64,000 bases of DNA from Phytophthora sp. 'mugwort' (taxonomy: Eukaryota > Oomycota > Peronosporomycetes > Peronosporales > Peronosporaceae): positions 1,302,001 through 1,366,000 of the forward strand of contig JAUCEF010000016.1 of the NCBI GenBank assembly GCA_033558025.1. The letters run 5' to 3'. The notes below the pieces were generated by a model. That model did not search any database and was not told the origin of the DNA. It saw only the letters and a program-made list of their open reading frames with translations. Below, piece after piece: positions 1-9,329 of this stretch; the stretch's first letter is position 1, and each line of letters begins with the position of its first letter. Both the position numbers and the translations under genes were made by a program.

Positions 1-7
1 GGTTTTT

Positions 8-1516
8 CTACACGTTTTCGTTGAGTTGGTTCGAGTCCTGGTGCTCCTCGTGACCTTCACGCTCAAGGCGTTTCTTCTCCAAGAATCCATGCCACATCTC
101 GCGGCCGCCCTTTTGTTTGTACCAGAAGAGAAGCCCTGCAAAGACAACCACAACAATGGCCGCAATAATCCACCCGAAGATTTGAGCCACGACGCTGTCA
201 GCGGTGCACAGGTACACTAACCCAAGCAGAATACCCGGAGCGACGAGAAACAGGATAATGAGGAACAAGACGGCAGATAGAGGCCACGATGCACTGAAGA
301 ATGCCAGCGAACGAGCCCAGCCGAGAATCGGCTTCCGTGTGATCGGGACGGGGTAGAAGAGGAAGATGCCGAACACGTTGAACCAGAAGTGCACGAGGGC
401 GATGGCAACGGAATCGGCTTTCCCGGTCACCAGGGAGGCGAGCAATGCCGTGCCCGTCGTACCTAAATTGGCTCCGATCACAAGTGGATACACTTGCTCC
501 AGCGTCACGACACCCAATCCTGCCATCGGAGTGAGTGTAGACGTCACGACAGTTGACGAGTGGACAGCGAACGTGATCAGTGTACCCACAACGATATTAA
601 TGTATCCGTTGTAGTTGAGCAGCTTCGAGATTAATTGCTTGGTAGGACCCATAAACACCTTCGCCAGCATCTTCACCAGCGTCAGCAGCGCACAGACAAG
701 AATACAAAAGCCGATAGCGACAGTGATAGCTCCAATGCTACCGTCACTCAGACTGGAACCGTGAAAGGCGCCGCTCTTGACGAACGATTTTCCTTCAGTA
801 CACAAAGCTTCACCCGTCGCCACCTTGTATATGGCCTTCTTGTCCACGGACAGGAGCGTCTGCGTCAACGGGTTCACGATGGCATCCACGGGACTGTTGA
901 ATGCCCCGCCACTTGTCTTGGCATTGGACATGGCGACAGACATCTTCTCAAGAGGGTGGAAAATCACTTCGAGAGGGAACATGACCAAGACGGACCAGAT
1001 ATTGTACATGTCGTGCACTGTGGCCGCAGCCATTGCGCGTTGGAAACGAGTACGGTCACTTACTTGACCAAAGGCGACCATGATACACGTCACACACGTT
1101 CCGATATTGGCTCCCATGATCACATAGACACCCTGGCGAATAGTCATGCCACCGGAACCGACGAGTGCCACCACGATGGACGTCACTGTACCCGAACTAT
1201 GAAGCAGAGCAGTGGCGACGGTACCAATCATAAGACCAGCCACGGGATTGTTGGCAAAGTCGAAAGCTCCCTTGGTATCACACCCCAGGGCGAGCGTGAA
1301 CCCATCGCCGATAAACTTGACAGCCACCATGAAGAAGTAAAGAGCAGCTAGCGAGGCGACCGTGTAGAAGATCCCCCATGCGATCCTCTCAGTTGGGGTC
1401 TCCTTCTGGTACTCTTCTTCTTGAGTGACATCTTCTTCATGGAGCTCCTTGCTGATGTTACTGAGTCGATCACCAATTTCTGGGGTCTGCAGCTTCCCGT
1501 ACTCGGCCGGGCTCAT
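8..1516 (-). CDS. SLC34-type sodium/phosphate cotransporter
   Basis: This 502-residue multi-pass membrane protein should import inorganic phosphate with sodium, probably at the plasma membrane. The two inverted Na/Pi-cotransporter repeats (Pfam Na_Pi_cotrans family) are visible. Each carries the Ser-rich substrate signature, HSSGTVTS near residue 106 and HSSTVVTS near residue 319, followed by Gly-rich stretches (MGANIGTC, IGANLGTTGTA). The N-terminal ~45 residues are acidic and soluble. The frame is open upstream to an ATG at 1756, but I chose the ATG at 1516 because it has a good context and an oomycete initiator motif lies only ~43-56 nt upstream, inside the longer frame. The stop is eight bases from the window edge and the C-terminus is complete (EGHEEHQDSNQLNENV). 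The gene is divergent from the Ca2+-ATPase. Fragments of relatives lie at 6283 and 54326. The family is sure; the transported ion is inferred. Confidence 0.9.
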   Translation of the reverse strand: MSPAEYGKLQTPEIGDRLSNISKELHEEDVTQEEEYQKETPTERIAWGIFYTVASLAALYFFMVAVKFIGDGFTLALGCDTKGAFDFANNPVAGLMIGTVATALLHSSGTVTSIVVALVGSGGMTIRQGVYVIMGANIGTCVTCIMVAFGQVSDRTRFQRAMAAATVHDMYNIWSVLVMFPLEVIFHPLEKMSVAMSNAKTSGGAFNSPVDAIVNPLTQTLLSVDKKAIYKVATGEALCTEGKSFVKSGAFHGSSLSDGSIGAITVAIGFCILVCALLTLVKMLAKVFMGPTKQLISKLLNYNGYINIVVGTLITFAVHSSTVVTSTLTPMAGLGVVTLEQVYPLVIGANLGTTGTALLASLVTGKADSVAIALVHFWFNVFGIFLFYPVPITRKPILGWARSLAFFSASWPLSAVLFLIILFLVAPGILLGLVYLCTADSVVAQIFGWIIAAIVVVVFAGLLFWYKQKGGREMWHGFLEKKRLEREGHEEHQDSNQLNENV

Positions 1517-1558
1517 GGCTGTACGATGTGATTTTGGTGGATGTTGCTGTTTGACGTC

Positions 1559-1572
1559 AAATTGGAGAGTGA
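1559..1572 (-). promoter_or_regulatory. Oomycete Inr/FPR-like core promoter of the cotransporter gene
   Basis: Read on the minus strand this is TCACTCTCCAATTT, which fits the combined oomycete initiator plus flanking promoter region (YCAYTYYNCAWTTT-like). It sits about 43-56 nt before the ATG at 1516, the usual distance, and decides between the two possible starts. Confidence 0.55.
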
Positions 1573-2570
1573 AAGGAAGTGATGACCTCGGTTTGAGTTT
1601 TGGTCCTTGGCTGGCTCGGCGACGCAGAGTCCTCGCACAAAGCGACTTACTCAGCGTTGTCTTTACCTCGTAGCACCACTGAGCACAGTTTCGGAACCCC
1701 GTACCACAAAGATTCCCTGACGTTGCTTCTGATGAGAATGGACTTGACAAACCCATAGGTGAGTTCTCGAGCGAATCTAGTCACTGTAAGTGACAAAACT
1801 CCCTAACTGACCATCGGAGGTGGAGATTCAATCGCCGCCCTCTCGCTCTTGTGCCGTCTCCGTTTGTGTCTTGCCCAGACTGTCCCTGGAAGGGCGTTGC
1901 TCTAGTAGAGCAGCTCTACCAGTAAAGGCTGACAAGGTGGGGAGCAAGTCGCAGAAAAATAATTACAAGTGTAATTTGTGTTGACCCCGTTAAACGACCC
2001 TCCGCCTCCCCCACACTGCAGCACCACCGCTTAGTCGAAAGTAGCCACCAAATAGGTCGTTTGGTTGGGTGCGAGAGCGTCGGAGACGACGTGACGTGCT
2101 GGTGGTAGGCGACTGCTCCGAATGTTACTGGTCCGTACAGTCCGCGAAGCCTTCAACTTGTATGGAGCGTGAATCTTGCGCAGCGTTGTCGTCAGCAGGT
2201 CGCAAGCAATTACATAGGTCATTTTAATCTGCATAATAAAGATTTTAATCTCGAAAATAGCATAAAGAGTTCGCACTTGAACACCGGCTTAGTCGAACTC
2301 AGGTTTTGTTACAATTTTAATAAAAAAAAAAAAAAAGCAGACCATCACCACTCTCTATGCTGGTCCTTCATGGTACATGTACCCCTCTCTCCATCGTGCT
2401 GAATACGGTGCTGGTCAGATTCGATCCCAGCCGTTTTGGATAAAAGCACGCGGCCATCTGGCGTGGATTTTCCGGTCTCTTACGTGCAGATATCTCTTTA
2501 AAGTGTCCAGGAATATTTATACCGATTACAGGCGTCTGTTTTTGTATATTTATTTGCAGCGAGAGTCGAC
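1573..2570. other. Shared upstream region of a divergent gene pair
   Basis: About 1 kb between two divergently transcribed transport genes. It contains an uninterrupted A tract near 2322-2336. I see no supported gene in it; the short open frames lack any recognisable protein. Both ends carry initiator-like motifs, so it probably holds the promoters of both genes. Confidence 0.5.
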
Positions 2571-2589
2571 TCATTTTGGCATTTGCAAG
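2571..2589 (+). promoter_or_regulatory. Oomycete Inr/FPR-like core promoter of the Ca2+-ATPase gene
   Basis: TCATTTTGGCATTTGCAAG matches the oomycete initiator (TCAYTTYY) followed by the flanking CATTTNC element. It lies 58-76 nt before the ATG at 2647. Confidence 0.6.
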
Positions 2590-2646
2590 CTACCACCTAG
2601 AAAACTCCGCATCCGACCGTTAACCAGTTCGACTGGTGGATTTACA

Positions 2647-5600
2647 ATGGCGTTCAAGCTCGTGACGGGCGATCTCATTCGGCTCGTGGAGACTCCAAAC
2701 GAGAAACGACTCGAGCAGCTTGAAAGTATCGGCGGACTCGAGGGTGTCGCTGCTGCACTGCGTGTGGATCTTCGACAAGGTCTCGACGCCAACGACGATG
2801 ACGACCTACAGAACCGCGAAGACTTTTTCGGGCAAAACTACATCCCCCCGCCCACACCCAAGAGTTTTCTGGAGCTTATGTGGGATGCCTTCCAGGACAT
2901 CACCATCGTCATCTTGACCATTTCGGGTGTCCTCTCTATCATCTTGTCGTCTACTGTTGGGGACCACAAGGAAACCGGGTGGGTCGAAGGTGCGTGTATT
3001 ATTCTCGCCGTTGTGGTCGTCACTCTTGTCACGGCCGTGAATGATTATCAGAAGGAGCAGCAGTTCCGATCACTTAATGCCGTTAAAGAGGACGAAAAGA
3101 TTAAGGTTATTCGCAATGGCGTCCCGACTCAAGTGAGCAAATGGAACCTCCTTGTGGGCGACATTGTACGTGTCGATCTTGGGGACATTATCCCAGCGGA
3201 CGGGATGGTGTTCGACGAGAAGGAGCTCAAGATGGACGAGAGTGCGATGACTGGCGAGTCCGATTTGCTGACGAAAAACCACGAAAACCCGTTCTTGTTA
3301 TCAGGAACAAAAGTGATGGAAGGTCTGGGTAAAATGCTCGTAGTGTGTGTCGGCAAGAGCTCGCAGGCCGGTATCATTAAGAGTTTAATTAATGGAAGGC
3401 AAAGCGTGGCAAAGAAAGAGGACAAGATGAGCACAGATGGGTACGTGGAACTTGAGACCCCCAAGGTGTCAGATCGAGACGATAATGCCAGTACGGACGA
3501 CTTTGAGGACGCACAGTCGCCGCTGGAGGGGAAGCTCTACAATCTCACCATTCTTATCGGAAAGTTCGGTACCGTTGTGGCTCTGCTCGTCTTTGCCATC
3601 ATGTCGATCCGCTTCTCAATTGACACGTTCGCAGTGGACGACAAGCCCTGGAAAAATGGCTACATCAGTGACTATCTCAGCTTCTTCATCATCGCCATTA
3701 CTGTGCTGGTCGTTGCCATCCCAGAGGGACTTCCACTAGCCGTCACGATCGCTCTCGCATACTCGGTCAAGAAGATGCTGGTGGACAACAACCTCGTCCG
3801 CCACCTCGACGCGTGCGAGACGATGGGAAGTGCGACGACCATTTGCTCGGACAAGACTGGGACCCTGACGACCAACCGCATGACAGTTATGACGATTTGG
3901 ATCGGAGACGCGGAGTTTGAGTCTGCTACTGAAGGCCTCGGCGCGCTGAGGGACGACGTGATGCAGACCTTTTGCCACGGAATCGCAATCAACTCGACGG
4001 CGGAGATTTTGCCACCTACAGTGGAAAACGGTTTGCCCGAACATACGGGCAACAAAACGGAGTGCGCTTTGCTCCAGTACATTCACGATGCTGGCGTTGC
4101 GTATGCTGACATTCGTGCCAGCAATGAGATCGTACACATGCTGACGTTTAGTAGTGCGAAGAAGCGCATGTCTGTGGTGGTCAGGCGGGGCGACAAGAAA
4201 TGCCGAGTCTACACGAAAGGGGCTACTGAGATCGTTCTGGGGCTTTGCTCATACAAACAGCGAACGGATGGGACAATTGAAAGCCTCACGGATACTCGCA
4301 AGACGGATATTGCCGCCAATGTGATCGATAAGTACGCGTCGCAGGGCTACCGCACTCTGTGTCTATCGTACCGTGATTTGGACGTTCCAGCGGACGAGCT
4401 GAACAAATGGGCGGACGAAGACGTGGAAAAGGACTTGGTTTTTATTGCAATTGTCGGTATTGAAGACCCTGTTCGACCAGAGGTACCTGGAGCCATTGAA
4501 CACTGCAAACGCGCTGGAATCACGGTGCGTATGGTCACGGGTGACAACATGACCACTGCCCGTTCAATCGCTGGCAAATGTGGCATTATCACACAAGGCG
4601 ATGGCTCCCTCATCATGGATGGTTTGACGTTTCGATCCAGAGTTCTAGACGAACAAGGGAACCTTCTCCAGGATCAGTTTGACCAGATTTGGCCCATGCT
4701 TCGTGTCCTTGCGCGGTCTTCGCCCAAGGACAAGTACATACTAGTGACGGGTTTAATGCACAGCACGTTAATGCCCCACGGTCCTCAGGTCGTCGCAGTG
4801 ACTGGAGACGGCACGAACGACGCGCCTGCATTGAAGAAAGCCAATGTGGGATTCGCGATGGGGATCAGCGGCACGGCCGTGGCGAAAGACGCGTCGGATA
4901 TTATCCTCATGGACGACAACTTTAACTCGATCGTGAACGCCATCAAATGGGGCCGCAACGTCTACGACTCGATCTCGAAATTCCTGCAATTCCAACTCAC
5001 AGTGAACGTCGTCGCCATCTTGCTTGCATTCATCGGTGCTGTTGCCTTGGAGCAGTCGCCTCTCTCGGCAGTACAGATGCTGTGGGTAAACTTGATCATG
5101 GACTCGTTCGCGTCGCTCGCTCTGGCGACGGAAGAACCGACGCCGGCGTTGCTGGAACGGAAACCATACCCCAAGACGCAGCCATTGATCTCCAAGAAGA
5201 TGACAAAGCATATTCTCGGCCAATCTTTTTTCCAGCTTGTACTGCTTCTGGCAATTGTTTTCAGTGGTGAAAAATGGTTTAACCTTTCATCTGGTCGCTT
5301 GAACGACTTAAAAGAAGACGAGAATGATGACCCAACGGTGCACATGACGATTGTCTTTAATACGTTCGTGTGGATGCAACTGTTTAACGAACTAAACTGC
5401 CGCAAGATCCACGATGAGATCAACATCTTTACGGGTATCACGAAGAACCGCGTCTTCCTCTATGTCTGCGTCCTACAAGTGGCGATGCAGATCGTCATGG
5501 TACAATTTACCGGCGACTGGTTCAAGTGTGCGCCACTGGATGTCGGCCAATGGTTTGCCTGCATTGGTATGGGCTTCATCTCGCTCCCGCTCGGGCTCGT

Positions 5601-5799
5601 CTTGCGCTCCATTTCGACCAAGAATGCGCCCAACTGGATGGCTATCTGCCGCGAAGTGGATACTCAAGTCGTCCGTGAGGTAACTTCAGCACGTGGACAG
5701 CAGTTGTGGATGCGGAGTTTCGCACTCATCCGGGCCCACATCCGTGTCGTCAAAGCCTTCAAAAAAGGCCTGCAAACCAAAGCTCTTCTTAAGGCATAA
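2647..5799 (+). CDS. Plasma-membrane type (P-IIB) Ca2+-transporting ATPase
   Basis: This 1050-residue P-type ATPase pumps Ca2+ out of the cytosol at the cost of ATP. Landmarks in order are: an N-terminal soluble segment; the actuator loop with MTGES; the ion-site helix with IPEGLPLAVT at about residue 358; the phosphorylation motif CSDKTGTLT with Asp402; the hinge motifs TGDNMTTA and TGDGTNDAP (about residue 719); and the VQMLWVNLIMDS helix typical of PMCA/ACA pumps. The short basic tail (RAHIRVVKAFKKGLQ) could form an amphipathic calmodulin-binding helix, which is inference. An open frame runs upstream of 2647, but the ATG in ACAATGG with an initiator motif 58-76 nt before it is the better start. 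There are no introns. A decayed direct copy lies at 58720-59310. Confidence 0.95.
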   Translation: MAFKLVTGDLIRLVETPNEKRLEQLESIGGLEGVAAALRVDLRQGLDANDDDDLQNREDFFGQNYIPPPTPKSFLELMWDAFQDITIVILTISGVLSIILSSTVGDHKETGWVEGACIILAVVVVTLVTAVNDYQKEQQFRSLNAVKEDEKIKVIRNGVPTQVSKWNLLVGDIVRVDLGDIIPADGMVFDEKELKMDESAMTGESDLLTKNHENPFLLSGTKVMEGLGKMLVVCVGKSSQAGIIKSLINGRQSVAKKEDKMSTDGYVELETPKVSDRDDNASTDDFEDAQSPLEGKLYNLTILIGKFGTVVALLVFAIMSIRFSIDTFAVDDKPWKNGYISDYLSFFIIAITVLVVAIPEGLPLAVTIALAYSVKKMLVDNNLVRHLDACETMGSATTICSDKTGTLTTNRMTVMTIWIGDAEFESATEGLGALRDDVMQTFCHGIAINSTAEILPPTVENGLPEHTGNKTECALLQYIHDAGVAYADIRASNEIVHMLTFSSAKKRMSVVVRRGDKKCRVYTKGATEIVLGLCSYKQRTDGTIESLTDTRKTDIAANVIDKYASQGYRTLCLSYRDLDVPADELNKWADEDVEKDLVFIAIVGIEDPVRPEVPGAIEHCKRAGITVRMVTGDNMTTARSIAGKCGIITQGDGSLIMDGLTFRSRVLDEQGNLLQDQFDQIWPMLRVLARSSPKDKYILVTGLMHSTLMPHGPQVVAVTGDGTNDAPALKKANVGFAMGISGTAVAKDASDIILMDDNFNSIVNAIKWGRNVYDSISKFLQFQLTVNVVAILLAFIGAVALEQSPLSAVQMLWVNLIMDSFASLALATEEPTPALLERKPYPKTQPLISKKMTKHILGQSFFQLVLLLAIVFSGEKWFNLSSGRLNDLKEDENDDPTVHMTIVFNTFVWMQLFNELNCRKIHDEINIFTGITKNRVFLYVCVLQVAMQIVMVQFTGDWFKCAPLDVGQWFACIGMGFISLPLGLVLRSISTKNAPNWMAICREVDTQVVREVTSARGQQLWMRSFALIRAHIRVVKAFKKGLQTKALLKA

Positions 5800-6282
5800 G
5801 ATGCTATATCTTCAAAATCATTTTCAAATTCAGATATAACGTTAGTCTGTTCTTCAATTTCGAGCCTAATTAAGACTCGCCAAAATTAACTATTCCCCGA
5901 ACAGTTTCCAGGAAGTATTAGCATGACGCTTGAATCTCTCGAGTCCTTGTGTTATAATAATTAAGTGATTAGAGTTGCAGGCGTATGTTGGTCGCATTCT
6001 CCGGTGATTCTTGATCGTCCTGATGAGATTGTACCAAGATTGGTTTCCTTGCTCCCTTAGCTCTTCTCTACCGTAGACGCAAAATCAACATCACTTGTAG
6101 AATTGTCTTCTGACCAACTAACTTGACTTAAATGAGCTATAATCCCATCGAAAGCGAGAAGCTGCTAACTGCAACCTCATTAACTTCCACGATCCACACT
6201 GCTCACCTAGAAAGCGGCGACGAAAAAAGAAGCAAGACGTTAAATGAGAGAATTGTATAGGGTATTTTTTTTCTTCTGCCCA
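5800..6282 (+). other. 3' flank of Ca2+-ATPase, conserved with the pseudogene flank
   Basis: No gene is seen. The stretch to about 6265 aligns by eye, with many differences, to 59400-59855 downstream of the Ca2+-ATPase pseudogene. Shared blocks include TCCTTGTGTT, CCTGATGAGATTGTACCA and AAGACGTTAAATGAGAG. This shows that the duplication included about 450 bp of downstream DNA. Confidence 0.6.
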
Positions 6283-6370
6283 CGATCGCATCGCTAGCTG
6301 CTTTCTACTTCTTCATGGTGGCTGTCAAATTTATCGGCGACGGACTCACGCTCGCTCGGATGCGGACTGT
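6283..6370 (+). pseudogene. Fragment of a second Na/phosphate cotransporter
   Basis: A translation of about 25 residues (YFFMVAVKFIGDGLTLA) matches the first membrane segment of the cotransporter at 8-1516, with a few substitutions at silent and coding sites. The match starts at the segment corresponding to TCGCTAGCTGCT and is lost after about 6360. It is on the opposite strand to the intact gene. No start, stop or further exon is present, so it is a relic. Confidence 0.75.
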
Positions 6371-6489
6371 TCCCGAGTACAGGAGACCGAAAAGCGAGTA
6401 CACGACCCGTTTTGACAGGGTTCGCTGAAATGGCAGAACGTCGAGTACATTTCAACAGCTCTTAATGTCCCGGTATTTACAAGTCCTGT

Positions 6490-6619
6490 GCAGCGTTAGT
6501 AAGCACGTGTAGCCGGCTAGGAGCCACTCGAAGAATCTACCCCCTTCTCTCTTGGAGTCCTCCGGGACGCAACGCAGTGAATTCGCTTGACCCCCTGGGT
6601 ACGGCGGGGGACCGTGTAA
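6490..6619 (+). pseudogene. Relic of the 3' end of an ankyrin-WGR-PARP gene
   Basis: The bases up to the TAA at 6617-6619 and onward to 6674 align with the last codons and 3' flank of the PARP gene at 45379 (read on its own strand). Shared runs include GTGTAA at the stop and CTTGATTCAACTG shortly after. Similarity is imperfect, roughly three quarters, and fades upstream of about 6490. The rest of this PARP copy is missing. Together with the intact gene it shows that both copies of the inverted duplication were once followed by a PARP gene. Confidence 0.55.
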
Positions 6620-6707
6620 GGTTGATGCCTATAGGATCTCTTGATTCAACTGCTCATACACTTAGATTCTACTATTGTGCAAGTTGAAGCTGGTGTGTCG
6701 TACCCAT

Positions 6708-9047
6708 TTACATTGCTACTTCCTGCTCCTGGTTACGACTAGGACTTTGTAGTCCTGACACCTTGTGCTGTGGCTTTGTTCTTGTCACAGATAGCATTCG
6801 TGCCTGTGCTTTCTTTCTTTCGGTCTGCTTCGTGGCGTATACGTTGCGTGCCTGCAGAGTTCCACGTGCATGGGCGAAGCGTTGCTGTTCATGACGCACA
6901 AGAGCTCGCAGCGTCTCATCTTCGTCACAATCGCGCCGTTGTGCATCGTCTTTCGCTCGTGAGAAACTGTGATCTCTCGCTTGGTCCTCGTCCAGCTTGG
7001 CGAGTCGCTGGCGTTCCCGGAATTCCACGTTCATGCGTTTCTCTTGGACACGGACGTGTTCCATGCTGGTCGAGTCGATTTGGTGCGTTTCCTGCCGGTT
7101 CTTCGCTTCACGTTCGCGACCACGTTTGAGCTGGTTGCAGTGATTTTCTTCAAGGATAATCGTCGCTGCATCAAGGAATCGCCGTCGAGTTGCCAGCTCC
7201 GCCGCCTCCAAGCGAAGTTTCTCGGTCTGTTGGGCACGCTCGTCTCGCTGGCGCTTGAGCTTCTCCGCGAGCTCGAGATTGTTTTTCCGACGAAGAGCTT
7301 GCTCCTCCATCTCTCGAGCTGCAGCCAGCGCTTTCTTCTTGCTACGAGTCGCTGCGTTCGCACTCGCGGTAGCTCGACGACGACGGGCGGCGCTGGTCGC
7401 TTTCTCCAGCAGCGCGGCGTTCTTCTCGTGCTTGTCCGTGAGGATGGAGTCGCGTCGAGATTCTTCCCAGCGCCTCTGCTCCTCATGACGCACTCGAAGA
7501 CGTTCACGGAGTTCCGCCAGTGACATTTCTTGCAGTAGACCAAGCTGAGCTGTCTCGGTCGGGTCAAAGACCGCGACGTGCTCTCGGTGAACACGATCCA
7601 AGGCCCGGATCTGTCGAATCAAGTCTTCGCGGGCTGCTTGCTCCTGTGCATCTTGTTGAGCTTTCCGCTCTCGCTCTGTGGCCAGGAATTCCTGCAGGGC
7701 GTCGCGCTGCCTCGCGTTTTCTTCTCGAACTTTGTTCTCCGCTTCCCGTGGCGCAGCGTCACGCACCCGCTTGACCTCCTCCGTCAAATGCCGGTACTTT
7801 TCCACCAGCTCGCTCTCTTCCTTGTCACGCTCGGCAGCTCGGCATTTCGCCTGTTCCTTCATCTCGAGAGCTGCATCACGATTTTCAAGCTTGGCTTGGT
7901 GTGAAGCCTCCACCGCGTCGTACTGGGCTTGAACCATTTCAAGGCGACGCGTCTCGACGTCCCGACGCCACTTTGCGTCGTCCTGCTGCTGCATGGTTGC
8001 CTGCCAGCGGTAAAACTCGAGCGGGTCGCGCAGCTCCGACTCGTACGCACGGATCAACGCCGCCTCGCGGTCTTTCTGGCGCTTGTGCAAGGCATCTTCA
8101 CGCAGGATGGCAGCCGTGGTGAGCTTCACTTGGGTAGTGCTGGCTGTGGTTGCAGCTGCTGTACTGGCATGTGGAACAGGTCTCGCCTTGAAGTCGAACT
8201 GCAGTGCTGCTTGACGCTCGCGTTCGACTTCTTCCCGTACGGCCTCAATATTGCTGCCTCGGGTAGCAGTAGCAAAGCGAAACTCGTCGGATGCGTCGTA
8301 TTTGCTCGCCACTTGAGCCTTCATCCGCTCCTTTCGAGCTTCCTGCTGCGCTTGGAGCTCAGCCAGTGAAAGTCTGTGGAGCGACGCAGGCACCGGCTTT
8401 GCCTTGACCTCGCAAGGGATACGGATAGGTTCCAGTGCTCGTTGTGGCTTTGGTTGAGTGATCTTCGGAGCGACAGGTATCGTTGGAGGCTTACGCGATG
8501 TCGCAGTTGCATCGGAAGCTGTGGTGGATCCCGCACATCCGAAGGCTTTAGCGTGAAGTTGCGTCAAGAGCTTGTCGACTGCTGGCTTGAAGCTCCGCAT
8601 CTTGTCGATGATCTGCGTCTCGACGAACTCAGCATCAAGAACTCGAGTCCATTGCGTTTGAAGCGTTCCTCGAAGCTCTTCGGGATTGAAAAGGTACGAG
8701 AGGAACGTGTACATACTCGTGGGTTCGAGTGCTAGTGCCAAGCCAGCAAATGAAGTGACGCCCAACTCCTCGAGACGAAACATTGCGAGATATCCCATAA
8801 TGAGGAACTTGGTGTAGTCGGATCGACTGACTTGGCTCGAATGCGAGTCGAGAAAGAGCGTCAGCATGGGACGCAACAGGTCACGATAGCGATACGAGCC
8901 GTAGAGCACTTGCTGTAGAAATCGTTGGTCGCTACTGGACGATAATCCACGAAGCTCTTCCGTCGCATGGGCATCAACTGTCGTTTTCGCAGGGTCGAAA
9001 GACTTGATCAGCTCTTCACAGGCAGCGAGCAGCTCCGTACGCTTCAT
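6708..9047 (-). CDS. CFAP99: CFAP99-like cilia/flagella-associated protein (copy 1)
   Basis: The product has 779 residues. The first ~165 residues are a helical domain (KFLIMGYLAMFRLEELGV) resembling the N-terminus of cilia- and flagella-associated protein 99. The remainder, from about residue 230, is a long charged coiled coil rich in Arg, Glu and Gln of the trichohyalin/plectin type. It is likely an axonemal component used in zoospore flagella. The frame is open to 9140, but the ATG at 9047 in ACCATGA context is preferred. There are no introns. It is divergent from the MutS gene with about 280 bp between them. A second, identical copy lies at 42946-45285. The family call rests on recalled resemblance of the N-terminal domain; the coiled coil itself is not diagnostic. 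Confidence 0.65.
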   Translation of the reverse strand: MKRTELLAACEELIKSFDPAKTTVDAHATEELRGLSSSSDQRFLQQVLYGSYRYRDLLRPMLTLFLDSHSSQVSRSDYTKFLIMGYLAMFRLEELGVTSFAGLALALEPTSMYTFLSYLFNPEELRGTLQTQWTRVLDAEFVETQIIDKMRSFKPAVDKLLTQLHAKAFGCAGSTTASDATATSRKPPTIPVAPKITQPKPQRALEPIRIPCEVKAKPVPASLHRLSLAELQAQQEARKERMKAQVASKYDASDEFRFATATRGSNIEAVREEVERERQAALQFDFKARPVPHASTAAATTASTTQVKLTTAAILREDALHKRQKDREAALIRAYESELRDPLEFYRWQATMQQQDDAKWRRDVETRRLEMVQAQYDAVEASHQAKLENRDAALEMKEQAKCRAAERDKEESELVEKYRHLTEEVKRVRDAAPREAENKVREENARQRDALQEFLATERERKAQQDAQEQAAREDLIRQIRALDRVHREHVAVFDPTETAQLGLLQEMSLAELRERLRVRHEEQRRWEESRRDSILTDKHEKNAALLEKATSAARRRRATASANAATRSKKKALAAAREMEEQALRRKNNLELAEKLKRQRDERAQQTEKLRLEAAELATRRRFLDAATIILEENHCNQLKRGREREAKNRQETHQIDSTSMEHVRVQEKRMNVEFRERQRLAKLDEDQARDHSFSRAKDDAQRRDCDEDETLRALVRHEQQRFAHARGTLQARNVYATKQTERKKAQARMLSVTRTKPQHKVSGLQSPSRNQEQEVAM

Positions 9048-9329
9048 GGTGGTTAGGAACTGTAGGCTATTGATCAACTTAACCTCGCTATTCCGAGAAG
9101 GTTTACCACACCGAAGAACTATCGCATGGTATCGAACCAAACTAAAAATGGGATGCCACTGCGGTCAAACTCCACGATACTTCATTTTCTTCTTGTTGTA
9201 CATGTATGTAGTGGACGGAGAACATGTAGCCATTTCGTCACACGTCACATCTTATCACACGTCACAGATCTTATTATTTCCTATCCTGCGGCATATCCTA
9301 TCATCCATCACAACACTGCGTGGTCACGA

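Noticed and set aside
6969..8735. Several long open frames antisense to the CFAP99-like gene
   Set aside because: They are shadows caused by biased codon use in the coiled coil and recur exactly in the second copy.
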